From: CAYNYM01 sp049366815
GTDB lineage: Bacteria; Desulfobacterota; DSM-4660; Desulfatiglandales; HGW-15
Direction: 5' to 3'
Assembly: GCA_049366815.1 (NCBI GenBank)
Contig: JBMNCO010000218.1
Span: 1 to 64,000 of the forward strand
DNA length: 64,000 bases
The first letter of the stretch is position 1. The number at the start of each line of letters is the position of its first letter. Positions 25,995-34,275 of this stretch are shown here, piece after piece. The notes under the pieces were generated by a model. That model had not been told where the DNA came from, made no database searches, and saw nothing but the letters and a program-made list of their open reading frames with translations. The position numbers were made by a program, and so were the translations under genes.

Positions 25995-26138
25995 GGAAAT
26001 GAGCATTCCCGGATTAGCGCTAACAGCCCGCAGCGATCAGGTATCATCAAAAGCTATGCAAAGACAAGGCATTAGGCTGAACGCTGAATGCTGATAGCAG
26101 ACCGCTCCATCCAGAAATAATATATTTCTGGATGGAAA
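25995..26138. repeat. Dispersed repeat family B, copy 2
   Basis: 144 bp matching the reverse complement of 17411-17554. It ends with a 13-bp inverted repeat (arms 26107-26119 and 26123-26135, CCATCCAGAAATA and its complement), just past the stop of the MBL hydrolase gene, where it may also act as a transcript end. Confidence 0.8.
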
Positions 26139-26142
26139 GGAT

Positions 26143-27078
26143 CTAAAGGGATACGCAGAGGTGGTCATAGGCTACCGTGACCTTAAAGGGCAGCTTGTGC
26201 TCTGTCATGACCCGGTTTACGCCCTCCTGCCATTGTTCCTGGTTCAGTGGGACGGGATAGGGGGTGCCGCTGGAGGGGGAGGAGAGAGGATCAGCGGGTT
26301 CGATCTTCTTGGCCATGGCGTTGGCGGGGTCGCCGGGCACCGCGTCGCCGTCTCCGATGTGCACCAGGAAGGTTTCCTTTCGGGGGTTCCATTGTCTGAT
26401 ATAATCAACGGCGCGCTGAAAGCTCAAATGGTTCGCCCGGTTCTCCCGAGGTTCATTGAACCAAAAGGATTGAATAATCAGATAGTCCGGATCAAAGAGG
26501 GCCCGGGGGGAGACCGGGAGATCCACAAGATCGGAGGTGTATACCAGTCGGACCACCTCCCCCTTTGTCCCGGGACATTCAATCACATACCCGACGGAGC
26601 CGGGGGCAAAGCCGCCGTGGTTCGTCTTAAAAGCGAGCAAATGAAAGTCCATGAAGGAAAAGGGCCGGCCCGGCTCGATCAACCGGAATCTAATGACGCC
26701 TGATTGCTCGAGATAGCCGAAATGGGCTCCGACCACCTCCAGGCTCTTCGGCGTGATAAAGACCGGGATGGGAACATACCGATCCCTGGGACAACTCCGC
26801 TTGTAGGAGGAAAGGGCATCCAGGCCCAGGTAGTGGTCCCCGTGCTCATGGGTGATCAGGACACCGTCCGGTTTTCCGGGATTGTATTCGGCCAGTTGAG
26901 AGGCGATATCCGGACCGCAGTCGATGAGCAGGGTTCCTTGCCCACGAAGAAGAAGGGCGGTGCGCTTCCTCTGTTCTTTCTTTCGTCGCATTTCTCGGCA
27001 GATGCGGCAATCGCAGCCCAGTTCGGGAATGGGCCATGCCCCGCCCGTGCCAAGAAAAATGAGGTCAAGGGGACTCAT
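26143..27078 (-). CDS. MBL-fold metallo-hydrolase, PhnP-like
   Basis: A 311-residue metallo-beta-lactamase fold protein. It begins LDLIFLGTGGAWPIPELGCDCRIC; the CxCxxC cluster followed by the fold is seen in PhnP-type phosphodiesterases and relatives. The metal site is HEHGDH with later DCGPD and YTSDL. The substrate is unknown; PhnP hydrolyses cyclic phosphodiesters. No phn genes are nearby, so the link to phosphonates is not supported. The rhomboid gene starts upstream with a 16-bp gap, implying co-transcription. Confidence 0.87.
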   Translation of the reverse strand: MSPLDLIFLGTGGAWPIPELGCDCRICREMRRKKEQRKRTALLLRGQGTLLIDCGPDIASQLAEYNPGKPDGVLITHEHGDHYLGLDALSSYKRSCPRDRYVPIPVFITPKSLEVVGAHFGYLEQSGVIRFRLIEPGRPFSFMDFHLLAFKTNHGGFAPGSVGYVIECPGTKGEVVRLVYTSDLVDLPVSPRALFDPDYLIIQSFWFNEPRENRANHLSFQRAVDYIRQWNPRKETFLVHIGDGDAVPGDPANAMAKKIEPADPLSSPSSGTPYPVPLNQEQWQEGVNRVMTEHKLPFKVTVAYDHLCVSL

Positions 27079-27094
27079 GGTTGGGTGTGCTCCG

Positions 27095-28069
27095 TTATTT
27101 GAAACCTATCAATACCTTGAGGAAGAGGTCTCCGCGCTCTCCGCCTTCTGTCTCTTTCCCCATCCCGGAAAGGCGTAGGATCGCGCCATGGCCTATTCCA
27201 GGGGGAACGACGACACGGAGAATGCGCTTCCTGAAGCCCCAGGGGACATTGATTAACTTGCGGGTTCCAGCCCGGGCCTCGCCGGGTGTAATGGTGATGT
27301 TGCCGTAAAGATGGGGGTTGTCGATCATGCCGACCGGGTGTATGACCTGAAGGCGGTGGGTCCGGTTCTTTTCCGTTGTGGAACGGAGCCTGCTCGTCAC
27401 GCCGGACTTGGGCAGCATGAGCAAAACCTTCAGAAAGGCCATGCCGGCGACAAAACCCCCTATATGGGCCCACCAGGCGATACCCGCGGCCTGGCCGTGG
27501 CTGCCTGCGGCGCTGAGAAACTGGAACAAAAACCAGATCCCCAGAAACAGGAAGGCCGGGAGCTCCACGAACCAGGGTATGAAAAAGATGGGAATCAAGG
27601 TCAGAATCTTGGATCGGGGGTAAAGGAGCAGATAGGCCCCCATGACGCCGGCAATGGCGCCGCTTGCGCCGATGGTGGGCACGTGGGAGTGCCAGTTCAT
27701 AAAGAGATGAGCCAGTCCCGAGGCCCAGCCGCAGAGGAGATAGAACAACAGATACCGAAAGGGCCCGAGCCGGTCCTCCACATTGTCGCCGAAGATGTAG
27801 AGTGACCACATATTGCCGAGGATGTGTATGAATCCCCCGTGAAGAAACATGAAGGTGAAAAGGGCAAGGACCTGCTGCCCAAAGGTGAAATGCGTCGCGA
27901 TCTCCGGCATGGAGTAACGCACGGGGACCAGCCCATAGGTCAGGATGAAACGGTCTTCCCCTGGGCCTTGTGCCATCTGCACAAAGAAGAAAAGGACGTT
28001 TAGGCCGATGAGAAGAGTATTTACAACAGGATAATTCTTGGACTCGGTTGTATCGCGGATAGGTATCAT
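27095..28069 (-). CDS. Rhomboid intramembrane serine protease with DnaJ C-terminal-like tail
   Basis: A 324-residue protein. Residues 1-225 are a rhomboid: several membrane helices, the HGGFIHILGNMWSLYIFG region (helix 2 His/Asn), the catalytic Ser in GASGAIAGVMGAY and the catalytic His in WWAHIGGFVAG. The last 60 residues read INVPWGFRKRILRVVVPPGI, then IGHGAILRLSGMGKE and GERGDLFLKVL. This resembles the C-terminal substrate-binding domain of DnaJ/Hsp40 (VPPGI..G..IRL.G.G...GDL). The rhomboid part should cleave membrane proteins; the tail may bind peptides. The combination is unusual as far as I know. Confidence 0.9.
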   Translation of the reverse strand: MIPIRDTTESKNYPVVNTLLIGLNVLFFFVQMAQGPGEDRFILTYGLVPVRYSMPEIATHFTFGQQVLALFTFMFLHGGFIHILGNMWSLYIFGDNVEDRLGPFRYLLFYLLCGWASGLAHLFMNWHSHVPTIGASGAIAGVMGAYLLLYPRSKILTLIPIFFIPWFVELPAFLFLGIWFLFQFLSAAGSHGQAAGIAWWAHIGGFVAGMAFLKVLLMLPKSGVTSRLRSTTEKNRTHRLQVIHPVGMIDNPHLYGNITITPGEARAGTRKLINVPWGFRKRILRVVVPPGIGHGAILRLSGMGKETEGGERGDLFLKVLIGFK

Positions 28070-28426
28070 AAGCGGATTCAGACTTTGCCGTGGCCCCTGA
28101 CATGAAAATGCGGGTCACTCTGGATCAAATTTAAGATTTATCGGCTCACCGGGCCGGGTCGTGCCTGTTTTGTTCACCCCATTCTCACCGGGAGAATCAA
28201 TGCCCCGCTCCCGTTAAGGGGTCATGGACCATCATCCCTGTCCAGAATAGAATATGCCGCTCCAGGCAGGGGCCGGCTACTGCCTTCCACTGCCCGGGAG
28301 GGAACCTCAATGAAAAGACGACCGTTTTTCATCGCCGGCAGTCTGATTCGACGGAGGCCGGAGGGGTCGATCGTTCTTTTCTGAATACTCATCATATACC
28401 ATATTGAAAGATCCCGGGATACAAAG
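28070..28426. other. Intergenic stretch with a fragment of repeat family A
   Basis: No credible gene. Around 28255-28302 the sequence (GCCGCTCCAGGCAGG, ACTGCCTTCCACTGCCCGGG) resembles the outer parts of repeat family A without its central hairpin. The rest shows nothing recognisable. Confidence 0.5.
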
Positions 28427-28810
28427 CTAGCCCTTTTTGTCCACAAACCGCGGATTTTTCGCAGACACGCCTCCATATCCCCTCAAGGCCCGCCGACCCT
28501 TCCGCAGGCCCCTGATTTCCTGAAGAAGTGCGGACTTTTTTTCCGTAACAAAGGCCCCTATCTGCCTGTCGATTTCCTGGATGGATTGAATGATCCGGGC
28601 CACTTCATCAACCGGTGAGGGAGGTCTCCCTTCTCCCGGATCCACGGAAGATCCATGGGAAGGTGTTTCGTGGGCGGAAATTCTTCGCTTGAGCGCCTCT
28701 CTGTCCGCGGAGAGATCAAAATAGAGATCCATCCGCTCCTCCACCACCGCTTCCCTCTGCCTTTCGGCCAATCCCTTCATCTCAAGAAACAGACTCTTCT
28801 TTTCCATCAT
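28427..28810 (-). CDS. FliT/FlgN-like flagellar export chaperone
   Basis: A 127-residue, all-helical charged protein starting MMEKKSLFLEMKGLAERQRE and ending with EIDRQIGAFVTEKKSALLQE and IRGLRKGRRALRGYG. The EID...L...LRKGRRALxGY pattern resembles the C-terminal part of FliT/FlgN-type chaperones, which protect filament cap or hook-junction subunits. The ATG at 28810 is chosen over a 70-residue upstream extension because AGAGGGGG precedes it and a strong sigma-54 promoter lies 33 bp upstream, inside that extension. That promoter independently supports a flagellar role. It is divergent from the main flagellar island. Confidence 0.65.
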   Translation of the reverse strand: MMEKKSLFLEMKGLAERQREAVVEERMDLYFDLSADREALKRRISAHETPSHGSSVDPGEGRPPSPVDEVARIIQSIQEIDRQIGAFVTEKKSALLQEIRGLRKGRRALRGYGGVSAKNPRFVDKKG

Positions 28811-28842
28811 CACGGCAACCCCCTCTGATTCCCCCCGAATAA

Positions 28843-28858
28843 AGCAAATAGGGTGCCA
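28843..28858 (-). promoter_or_regulatory. Sigma-54 promoter of the FliT-like gene
   Basis: On the minus strand TGGCACCCTATTTGCT gives GG and GC separated by exactly 10 bp and matches the consensus TGGCAC-N5-TTGCW fully. It lies 33 bp before the start codon. Confidence 0.85.
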
Positions 28859-29130
28859 GAGAAGGAGGTCCCAAGGCTGAGAGGTCCTGTGAATGCCTTG
28901 ACAGGGGCTGTAAACGGAAAAAATTCCTGGTAATGCTCTTCTCTTGAAACCCTGGTCAGTCGATTTCCGGGTGTAAGGGGCCCACGGAAATATGTCAAAA
29001 AATTGACATTCAGGTTTCATGCAAGGAAGGTTTCCGAGGTCAGGGGGGGATGTCTGTGTATGCTGAAAAATGATAATCTATTCAAACATTTAATGTCTAT
29101 GGACTGGGTCCCTTTGGAGCGCAAAGCGAA

Positions 29131-29146
29131 TGGCATGGGATGTGCT
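29131..29146 (+). promoter_or_regulatory. Candidate sigma-54 promoter of the small peptide / TPR operon
   Basis: TGGCATGGGATGTGCT has the GG-N10-GC spacing with a slightly weak -12 element (GTGC for TTGC). It lies 66 bp before the ATG of the small secreted peptide. The divergent sigma-54 promoter at 28843 shares this stretch of about 400 bp. Confidence 0.65.
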
Positions 29147-29211
29147 TAATGAAGGGGTGTGAGGATGTCTGGATCGCATTCATTTTTCCACAATCACAAT
29201 GAGGATGCCCT

Positions 29212-29388
29212 ATGAAAAGGCGAGGAAGAGATTTTGGATGGTGGGCGGGAGTCCTTTGCGCCCTCATTTTTTTTATGCCCGGCCTGTCCCATGGTGGTGA
29301 CCGGAGGTATGAAACACGGGTTCCGAGGGGTGTGTACATTGATCTCACACGACTGATCGACACACAGCCGGTAAACCAGAAGAAATGA
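29212..29388 (+). CDS. Small secreted peptide ahead of the TPR protein
   Basis: 58 codons: MKRRGRDFGWWAGVLCALIF then FMPGLSHGGDRRYE, and a C-terminus with VYIDLTRLIDTQPVNQKK. Basic residues, a hydrophobic core and SHG form a signal peptide, with likely export of about 30 residues. A sigma-54 promoter lies upstream. If the N gap is an artefact (see the gap entry), its TGA overlaps the ATG of the 1016-residue TPR gene as ATGA, so the two would be translationally coupled. The family is unknown. Confidence 0.6.
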   Translation: MKRRGRDFGWWAGVLCALIFFMPGLSHGGDRRYETRVPRGVYIDLTRLIDTQPVNQKK

Positions 29389-29559
29389 AAAAGGCCCCGA
29401 ACATNNNNNNNNNNNNNNNNNNNNNNNNNNNNNNNNNNNNNNNNNNNNNNNNNNNNNNNNNNNNNNNNNNNNNNNNNNNNNNNNNNNNNNNNNNNNNNNN
29501 NNNNCGACTGATCGACACACAGCCGGTAAACCAGAAGAAATGAAAAAGGCCCCGAACAT
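29350..29559. other. Assembly gap (100 N) between identical 55-bp ends
   Basis: Positions 29405-29504 are exactly 100 N. The 55 bases before the gap (29350-29404) are identical to the 55 bases after it (29505-29559). This is what a scaffolder leaves when two contigs share one k-mer of 55. The true sequence most likely has a single copy and no gap. Confidence 0.9.
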
Positions 29560-32500
29560 CCTGAGGAGCGCCGCCCTCATCCTGTTGGCCCTTTTTGTCG
29601 GCCCAATGTCTTTCCCCGAGGTGGCCACGGCAAACAGGGTCCTCCACTTCAGTCTGAAAACAGAGGAAGAGGCGGCCCGATTTGCTGTTCAACTCGAGGC
29701 CGCTCCCCGTTATGCCCTCAAAGTCCTTGATGGAGGCCGGGTCTCCCTCACCCTCTTGGACACCTCGGACACCCCGCAGCTCCGTGAGAGACTCAAGGGG
29801 AAAGAGGGCCCTGTCACGGTGCAGGAAGAGGGTCAGTCACCGCATCTCTGCTTTCTTCTCCAATTGGAGGCACCGGTCAGGGAGGTTCGGACCTCATGGT
29901 TCAAGGAGGAGAAAATACTGCTGTTGTCCGTGGGTCTCAAAAAGAAACAAGACATCGCGAAGGTCAGCCGAGGAAGGCCCCCGACATTCAAAGGTCTCCG
30001 GTTCGGAGTAGAGGATTCTTATACCCGACTGGTCTCGGATCTGGATGCCGAACCCCGGTGGGAATTTGCCCGCAGGGGTGAAGATGCTTTGGAGCTCAGG
30101 TTTGAGTCTGACAGGGTCCACCTGAAGAAGAGGGCATATACCGGAATCAGGAGAATCAGGAAAATCGCCGTTGCGGAAAAGGACCGCCAGGTGATTTTGA
30201 GACTCAAGGCCGATCGTTCCGTGGATCATTTCAGGGTGTTCTGGCTCAAAATAGGCAACCGACTGGTGATGGATATCATGGATGAACCCGTGGACCCGCC
30301 TGATGAGGACCTCCTGCCCGGAGCAGAGAGCGTGATCCAGGCCCGGGAAAAAGAGAGCGGGCCCGGGGAGGTGAGCCGGGCGGGTGAGGCAGGAGGGGGA
30401 CCTGAAATCAAAGAGGGGATACAGGAGGGCGAAAAGGGGGAAGCCCTGCATCCTGAAACGGCGTCAAAGGTGGAGCCGGAGCTTGCGGAGCCTTCACCTG
30501 CGGAAAGCGGTTTTATCGTGCGACAAAGTATCCGGAAGGCTGCGGAGAGGGATCCGAAAAGGGGCGGACACACGGTCAGGCGGGTCATCCACAAGGTACA
30601 GGTCAACATCGAACCCGATGTCGAGGAAGGCCGGCCCGAAGGTCTTTACAACAAGGCATGGGTCCGTCATCTGAGCTCGGAGGAGGCCTTCCTGATCGGC
30701 CGCATCCAGGAGGCCTGGGAAACCCGGCGCTATGAAAAGGGCGCCGAGCTGATGGAGCAGTTCCTGAAGGAATTCCCCGATTCTCCTTTAGATGAAACCG
30801 TTTGTTTCCTGCTGGGCGATTTCCGTCTGGCCCTTTTGAAGAGGGGGGAGAAGGAGGCCTTTCCCAAGGTCATCGAGAGTTATGCGCAGGCCGTTTCCCG
30901 ATACAAAGAGTCGGCGAGGACACCTCAGGCCTATGTTCGAATGGCCCAGGCCAACGCCTATATGGGGAGGGATTATGAGGCCCTGGGGTATCTCAATACG
31001 GTTATCAGCCGGTTCCGTGAGGGGGATCATCTCTCCCCGGCCTACCTTGACCGGGGCAGGGTCCATCTGCGGTTGAATCAGCCCGACAGGGCCATCGAAG
31101 ACCTCCAGACGGTGATGTCGCGGTTTCCACAATCACCGGCCGCCGGGGATGCCCGCTATGAAATCGCGAAGTATTTTTTCAGTGTCGGGGTCTATGACGA
31201 GGCCGAGAAGCGCCTGCAGGAGATCGGGGATAAACAGCCGGAATTTTATCTCAAAAATCCTGAATATCTGAGCCTGGTCGCCCGAACCGCCTTTTATCAA
31301 AAGGATTACCGCCGGGCGCGGGAGTTTTTTTTCCTAGCCCTCAATCTGGGGCGACAGCCGGAGACAGGCGATATGCTGCTTTCCCGCATCGGGGACACCT
31401 ATCAGCAAGAGGGACAGGACCGGGAGGCGGAAAAATTCTACAGGATGGCCATGGAATACGACCCTGAGGGTGAAGGGGCGGCGATTGCAGAGCTGCGCCT
31501 GGCCAATTATTCATCAGGGGTCACGGCATTCGAGGCCGTCCACAGGGGGCATGCCGACAGTCCCATCGGTGATCTGGCCCTTTTGAACCTGGCCACAAGA
31601 TTCTATGAACAGAAGAAATATGCCATGGCCATGGACACCCTGCGAAAGGTGATGGAGAAGCCCAACCATCCCGATCTCTTTGGAAAGGCGAGGGATCTTT
31701 ACAGTCGAGTGGTTGAAGAAGAGGTCAAAAAGGTCTATCGGGACCTGGAATATGAAAAGGTCGTCACGTTGCACCGCTCCTGGAAGCTTCCCGCCGCAAG
31801 CAGGCTGGATCCCGAGGTCTGTCTCATGGTGGCGCAGGCGTACCGCCACCTTCATCAACGGCCTGAGGCCATCGGCATTTTCGAGACCATCAACCCCAAT
31901 GATCTGTCCCTGCCTTCGCGGGGGGCCTACGTCCTGGACCTGGCGGACACCTATCTCAGGGAGGGAAAAAGAGAAAAGGGTGAGCATCTGCTGGAGACGG
32001 CCGCAAGGGTTGAGATGCGCCATGAGGACCGGCAGAAGATCATGGTCATGCTGGCTGCCCTGAAGAGAGAGAAGGGCGACCTGAACAAGGCCTATGAACT
32101 CTATGACGCCCTGGTCAGGGCTGAGAAAAAACTGTCTGACATAGAGATCGCCGCGGCCTACCTCGCCATGGGAGAGATATCGAACCTCGAAAGGCGATAT
32201 GAAAAGGCCAGAGAGAACCTGAGCAAAGGCATCGCCCTGGCGGAGAAGGACAAAAAAGGAAGGGAAATCCTCAGGTCGGCCCTTATGGAGATGGGGAACG
32301 CCTATTACAGGGAAGGCGATCATTCCCAGGCCATCAGGGCCTTTCAAAAGGGATTTGACCTTGGATACGGCTACGAAGAACCGGATTATTGGGAATTGAC
32401 CTACCGTTTGGCCATGTCTTTCCAGAAGACAGGCAACAACGGTGCGGCCGAAGGCCTGTTTAACGCCATTTCCGAGGAGGGTGACCCTATGCTGCAGCAG

Positions 32501-32590
32501 AAGGTGCAGATCAGGATGGGAATGATCGAACTCGAAAGACAACTCAATCGATTGCCCATCGGGAGGGGCAACGGCGAGGAATCCTTTTAA
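29540..32590 (+). CDS. Large exported TPR protein with AMIN-like N-terminus, sigma-54 flagellar regulon
   Basis: A 1016-residue protein. The first 31 residues (MKKAPNILRSAALILLALFV and on to VATA) form a signal peptide, so it is probably periplasmic. Residues about 35-260 contain beta-rich segments resembling AMIN-type peptidoglycan- or envelope-binding domains (TRLVSDLDAEP, LRLKADRSVDHFRVFWLKIGNRLVMDIMDEP). A low-complexity Glu/Gly-rich linker follows, and from about residue 370 to the end are many TPR/Sel1-type helical repeats. It sits between a sigma-54 promoter and the flagellar activator gene. By context it may be a periplasmic motor-associated scaffold, comparable in design with epsilonproteobacterial PflA; this is inference. 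Confidence 0.8.
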   Translation: MKKAPNILRSAALILLALFVGPMSFPEVATANRVLHFSLKTEEEAARFAVQLEAAPRYALKVLDGGRVSLTLLDTSDTPQLRERLKGKEGPVTVQEEGQSPHLCFLLQLEAPVREVRTSWFKEEKILLLSVGLKKKQDIAKVSRGRPPTFKGLRFGVEDSYTRLVSDLDAEPRWEFARRGEDALELRFESDRVHLKKRAYTGIRRIRKIAVAEKDRQVILRLKADRSVDHFRVFWLKIGNRLVMDIMDEPVDPPDEDLLPGAESVIQAREKESGPGEVSRAGEAGGGPEIKEGIQEGEKGEALHPETASKVEPELAEPSPAESGFIVRQSIRKAAERDPKRGGHTVRRVIHKVQVNIEPDVEEGRPEGLYNKAWVRHLSSEEAFLIGRIQEAWETRRYEKGAELMEQFLKEFPDSPLDETVCFLLGDFRLALLKRGEKEAFPKVIESYAQAVSRYKESARTPQAYVRMAQANAYMGRDYEALGYLNTVISRFREGDHLSPAYLDRGRVHLRLNQPDRAIEDLQTVMSRFPQSPAAGDARYEIAKYFFSVGVYDEAEKRLQEIGDKQPEFYLKNPEYLSLVARTAFYQKDYRRAREFFFLALNLGRQPETGDMLLSRIGDTYQQEGQDREAEKFYRMAMEYDPEGEGAAIAELRLANYSSGVTAFEAVHRGHADSPIGDLALLNLATRFYEQKKYAMAMDTLRKVMEKPNHPDLFGKARDLYSRVVEEEVKKVYRDLEYEKVVTLHRSWKLPAASRLDPEVCLMVAQAYRHLHQRPEAIGIFETINPNDLSLPSRGAYVLDLADTYLREGKREKGEHLLETAARVEMRHEDRQKIMVMLAALKREKGDLNKAYELYDALVRAEKKLSDIEIAAAYLAMGEISNLERRYEKARENLSKGIALAEKDKKGREILRSALMEMGNAYYREGDHSQAIRAFQKGFDLGYGYEEPDYWELTYRLAMSFQKTGNNGAAEGLFNAISEEGDPMLQQKVQIRMGMIELERQLNRLPIGRGNGEESF

Positions 32591-32609
32591 TCACGCAACA
32601 GGTGTTCAT

Positions 32610-32640
32610 CCGGAGATGACCCTTTCGGGATGATCTCCGG
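32610..32640. other. Hairpin between the TPR gene and the sigma-54 activator gene
   Basis: CCGGAGAT at 32610-32617 pairs perfectly with ATCTCCGG at 32633-32640, with an inner CCC/GGG pairing. No T-run follows, so it may be an RNA processing or stabilising structure rather than a terminator. The next gene begins 27 bp later. Confidence 0.6.
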
Positions 32641-32666
32641 AGTATGACCTTTGAAGGGTAGGCAGC

Positions 32667-34061
32667 ATGTCGAACAACAACCGTCAAAACATCCTGTGGA
32701 CGGCCACGGACATCCCATTGCCGAAGGAACTGTGGGATCGTTTAGAGGGGCTTGGATACAAAGTCCTGGTCGCTGAACACAGCGACAATCCTCTGGAGAG
32801 GATAGAAAAGGCCGCGCCGAAACTCTGGATTGCACAAATGAACGGGAGAGCGGACCGGGAGTTGGCCGCAATCGCGGATATCCGGTCCAGGTGTCCGGAC
32901 CTGCCTATCCTCCTCATGACCCGCAGGCCGGACATCGATGAGGCGGTCAAGGCCATCAAGATGGGCGTCCATGACTATGTGCCCGGAGGGGCCTCTGTGG
33001 AAAGGGTATGGGCCACGATCGAAGGTGCCCTCACGCGTACCGGGGCGGCGGTGAGGCCGCAGCGGCATGACGGGGATCATGGAGATGCGGCTTCACAGAC
33101 ACCCATTGCCGTCGATCCGGGGATGAAAGGGATCCTGGCCCTGGCAAAGAAAATCGCCCGGAGCCGGACAACCGTCCTGATCCAGGGGGAAAGCGGCACA
33201 GGCAAAGAGGTCATCGCCCGGTTTATTCACAGACAGAGCGATCACCGTGATGGGCCTTTTGTGGCCGTCAATTGCGCGGCGCTTCCGGAGACCCTGCTCG
33301 AGAGCGAACTCTTTGGTCACGAAAAGGGGGCCTTCACAGGGGCCGTCTCCCGGAAAAAGGGGAAGTTTGAGCTGGCCCACGGCGGCACCTTGTTGCTGGA
33401 CGAGATCAGTGAAACCGAGGTCTCCATTCAGGCGAAGCTTCTCAGGGTCCTGCAGGAGCGTGAGATAGACCGGGTCGGCGGTCAGTCCGCCGTACCGGTC
33501 GATACCCGTGTGATCGCCACAACCAACAGGGATCTGGAGGCCGAGACAAAAGCAGGAAATTTTCGTCTCGACCTCTTCTACCGTCTCAACGTGGTCCCGT
33601 TTCGTCTGCCGCCTTTGAGGGAAAGGGTCGATGACATTGTCCCCCTTGCCGGCCATTTTCTCACCATACACTGTTCCATCAACAGGATACCCGTAAAAAA
33701 GATGGCCCCCGAGGTGGAGGCCGCTTTGAGACAGAGGCCATGGCCGGGAAACGTCAGGGAATTGGAGAACCTCATGGAACGGGCCTCACTTCTGGTCGAT
33801 TCGGACCTCATCACATCCCGTGACCTGGACATGATTGATGGGCCTGGGGACGGCCACAAGGCCGGGGTGATGTCAAGCCATGAGATACTCCCCCTCAAAG
33901 ACATGGAAAAAAAGATGATATTCCGTGCCCTCGATGACCACAGGGGAAACAGGACCCACGCCGCCAGGGTCCTGGGCATAAGCGTCAGAACGCTGAGAAA
34001 CAAACTCCATGAATATCTGGACGAGACAGAGGCTGAGGAGCTTATAGCCACCGAAGCGTAA
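32667..34061 (+). CDS. Flagellar sigma-54 activator, FlbD/FlrC-like, with degenerate receiver
   Basis: A 464-residue protein: an N-terminal receiver-like domain (1-120), an AAA+ domain with GESGTGKE, the GAFTGA sigma-54 loop and GGTLLLDEIS, and a Fis-type HTH (NRTHAARVLGISVRTLRNKLHEYL). The receiver lacks the usual phospho-acceptor: the strand that should end in Asp reads KLWIAQMNG, and the N-terminal acidic pair is absent. It therefore probably works without phosphorylation, like Caulobacter FlbD with its separate partner. No sensor kinase gene is next to it. Its position before flgB and the six sigma-54 sites around it make it the likely class II/III flagellar activator. Confidence 0.88.
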   Translation: MSNNNRQNILWTATDIPLPKELWDRLEGLGYKVLVAEHSDNPLERIEKAAPKLWIAQMNGRADRELAAIADIRSRCPDLPILLMTRRPDIDEAVKAIKMGVHDYVPGGASVERVWATIEGALTRTGAAVRPQRHDGDHGDAASQTPIAVDPGMKGILALAKKIARSRTTVLIQGESGTGKEVIARFIHRQSDHRDGPFVAVNCAALPETLLESELFGHEKGAFTGAVSRKKGKFELAHGGTLLLDEISETEVSIQAKLLRVLQEREIDRVGGQSAVPVDTRVIATTNRDLEAETKAGNFRLDLFYRLNVVPFRLPPLRERVDDIVPLAGHFLTIHCSINRIPVKKMAPEVEAALRQRPWPGNVRELENLMERASLLVDSDLITSRDLDMIDGPGDGHKAGVMSSHEILPLKDMEKKMIFRALDDHRGNRTHAARVLGISVRTLRNKLHEYLDETEAEELIATEA

Positions 34062-34215
34062 TCCTTGAGAGGGCCGAAGGCCGACGGCTGATCCGTCAAA
34101 AAACCGACAGGAGGAGAGGATCCTTCCATAGCCATGCCTCCAGGCCTTTGGTCAGGGGCCGTCGGATCAGGGATAACCGTCGGTATTTGTGGGAGATGGC
34201 TGCAACCGCATAAAA

Positions 34216-34231
34216 TGGTCCCCCTTTTGCA
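34216..34231 (+). promoter_or_regulatory. Sigma-54 promoter of the flgB operon
   Basis: TGGTCCCCCTTTTGCA has the invariant GG and GC 10 bp apart and the TTGCA -12 box, 45 bp before flgB. Confidence 0.75.
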
Positions 34232-34275
34232 AAGAATTAAGACTGAACCCATTCAAGGGAGGAGAGGGAAAAGAA

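Noticed and set aside
25687..26075. Several overlapping small frames in the purM upstream region
   Set aside because: They lie in dispersed repeats A and B, and equivalent frames occur in the other copies; repeat conservation explains them.
28222..28476. 84-codon minus-strand frame next to the FliT-like gene
   Set aside because: It overlaps the end of that gene and has no motif or ribosome site.
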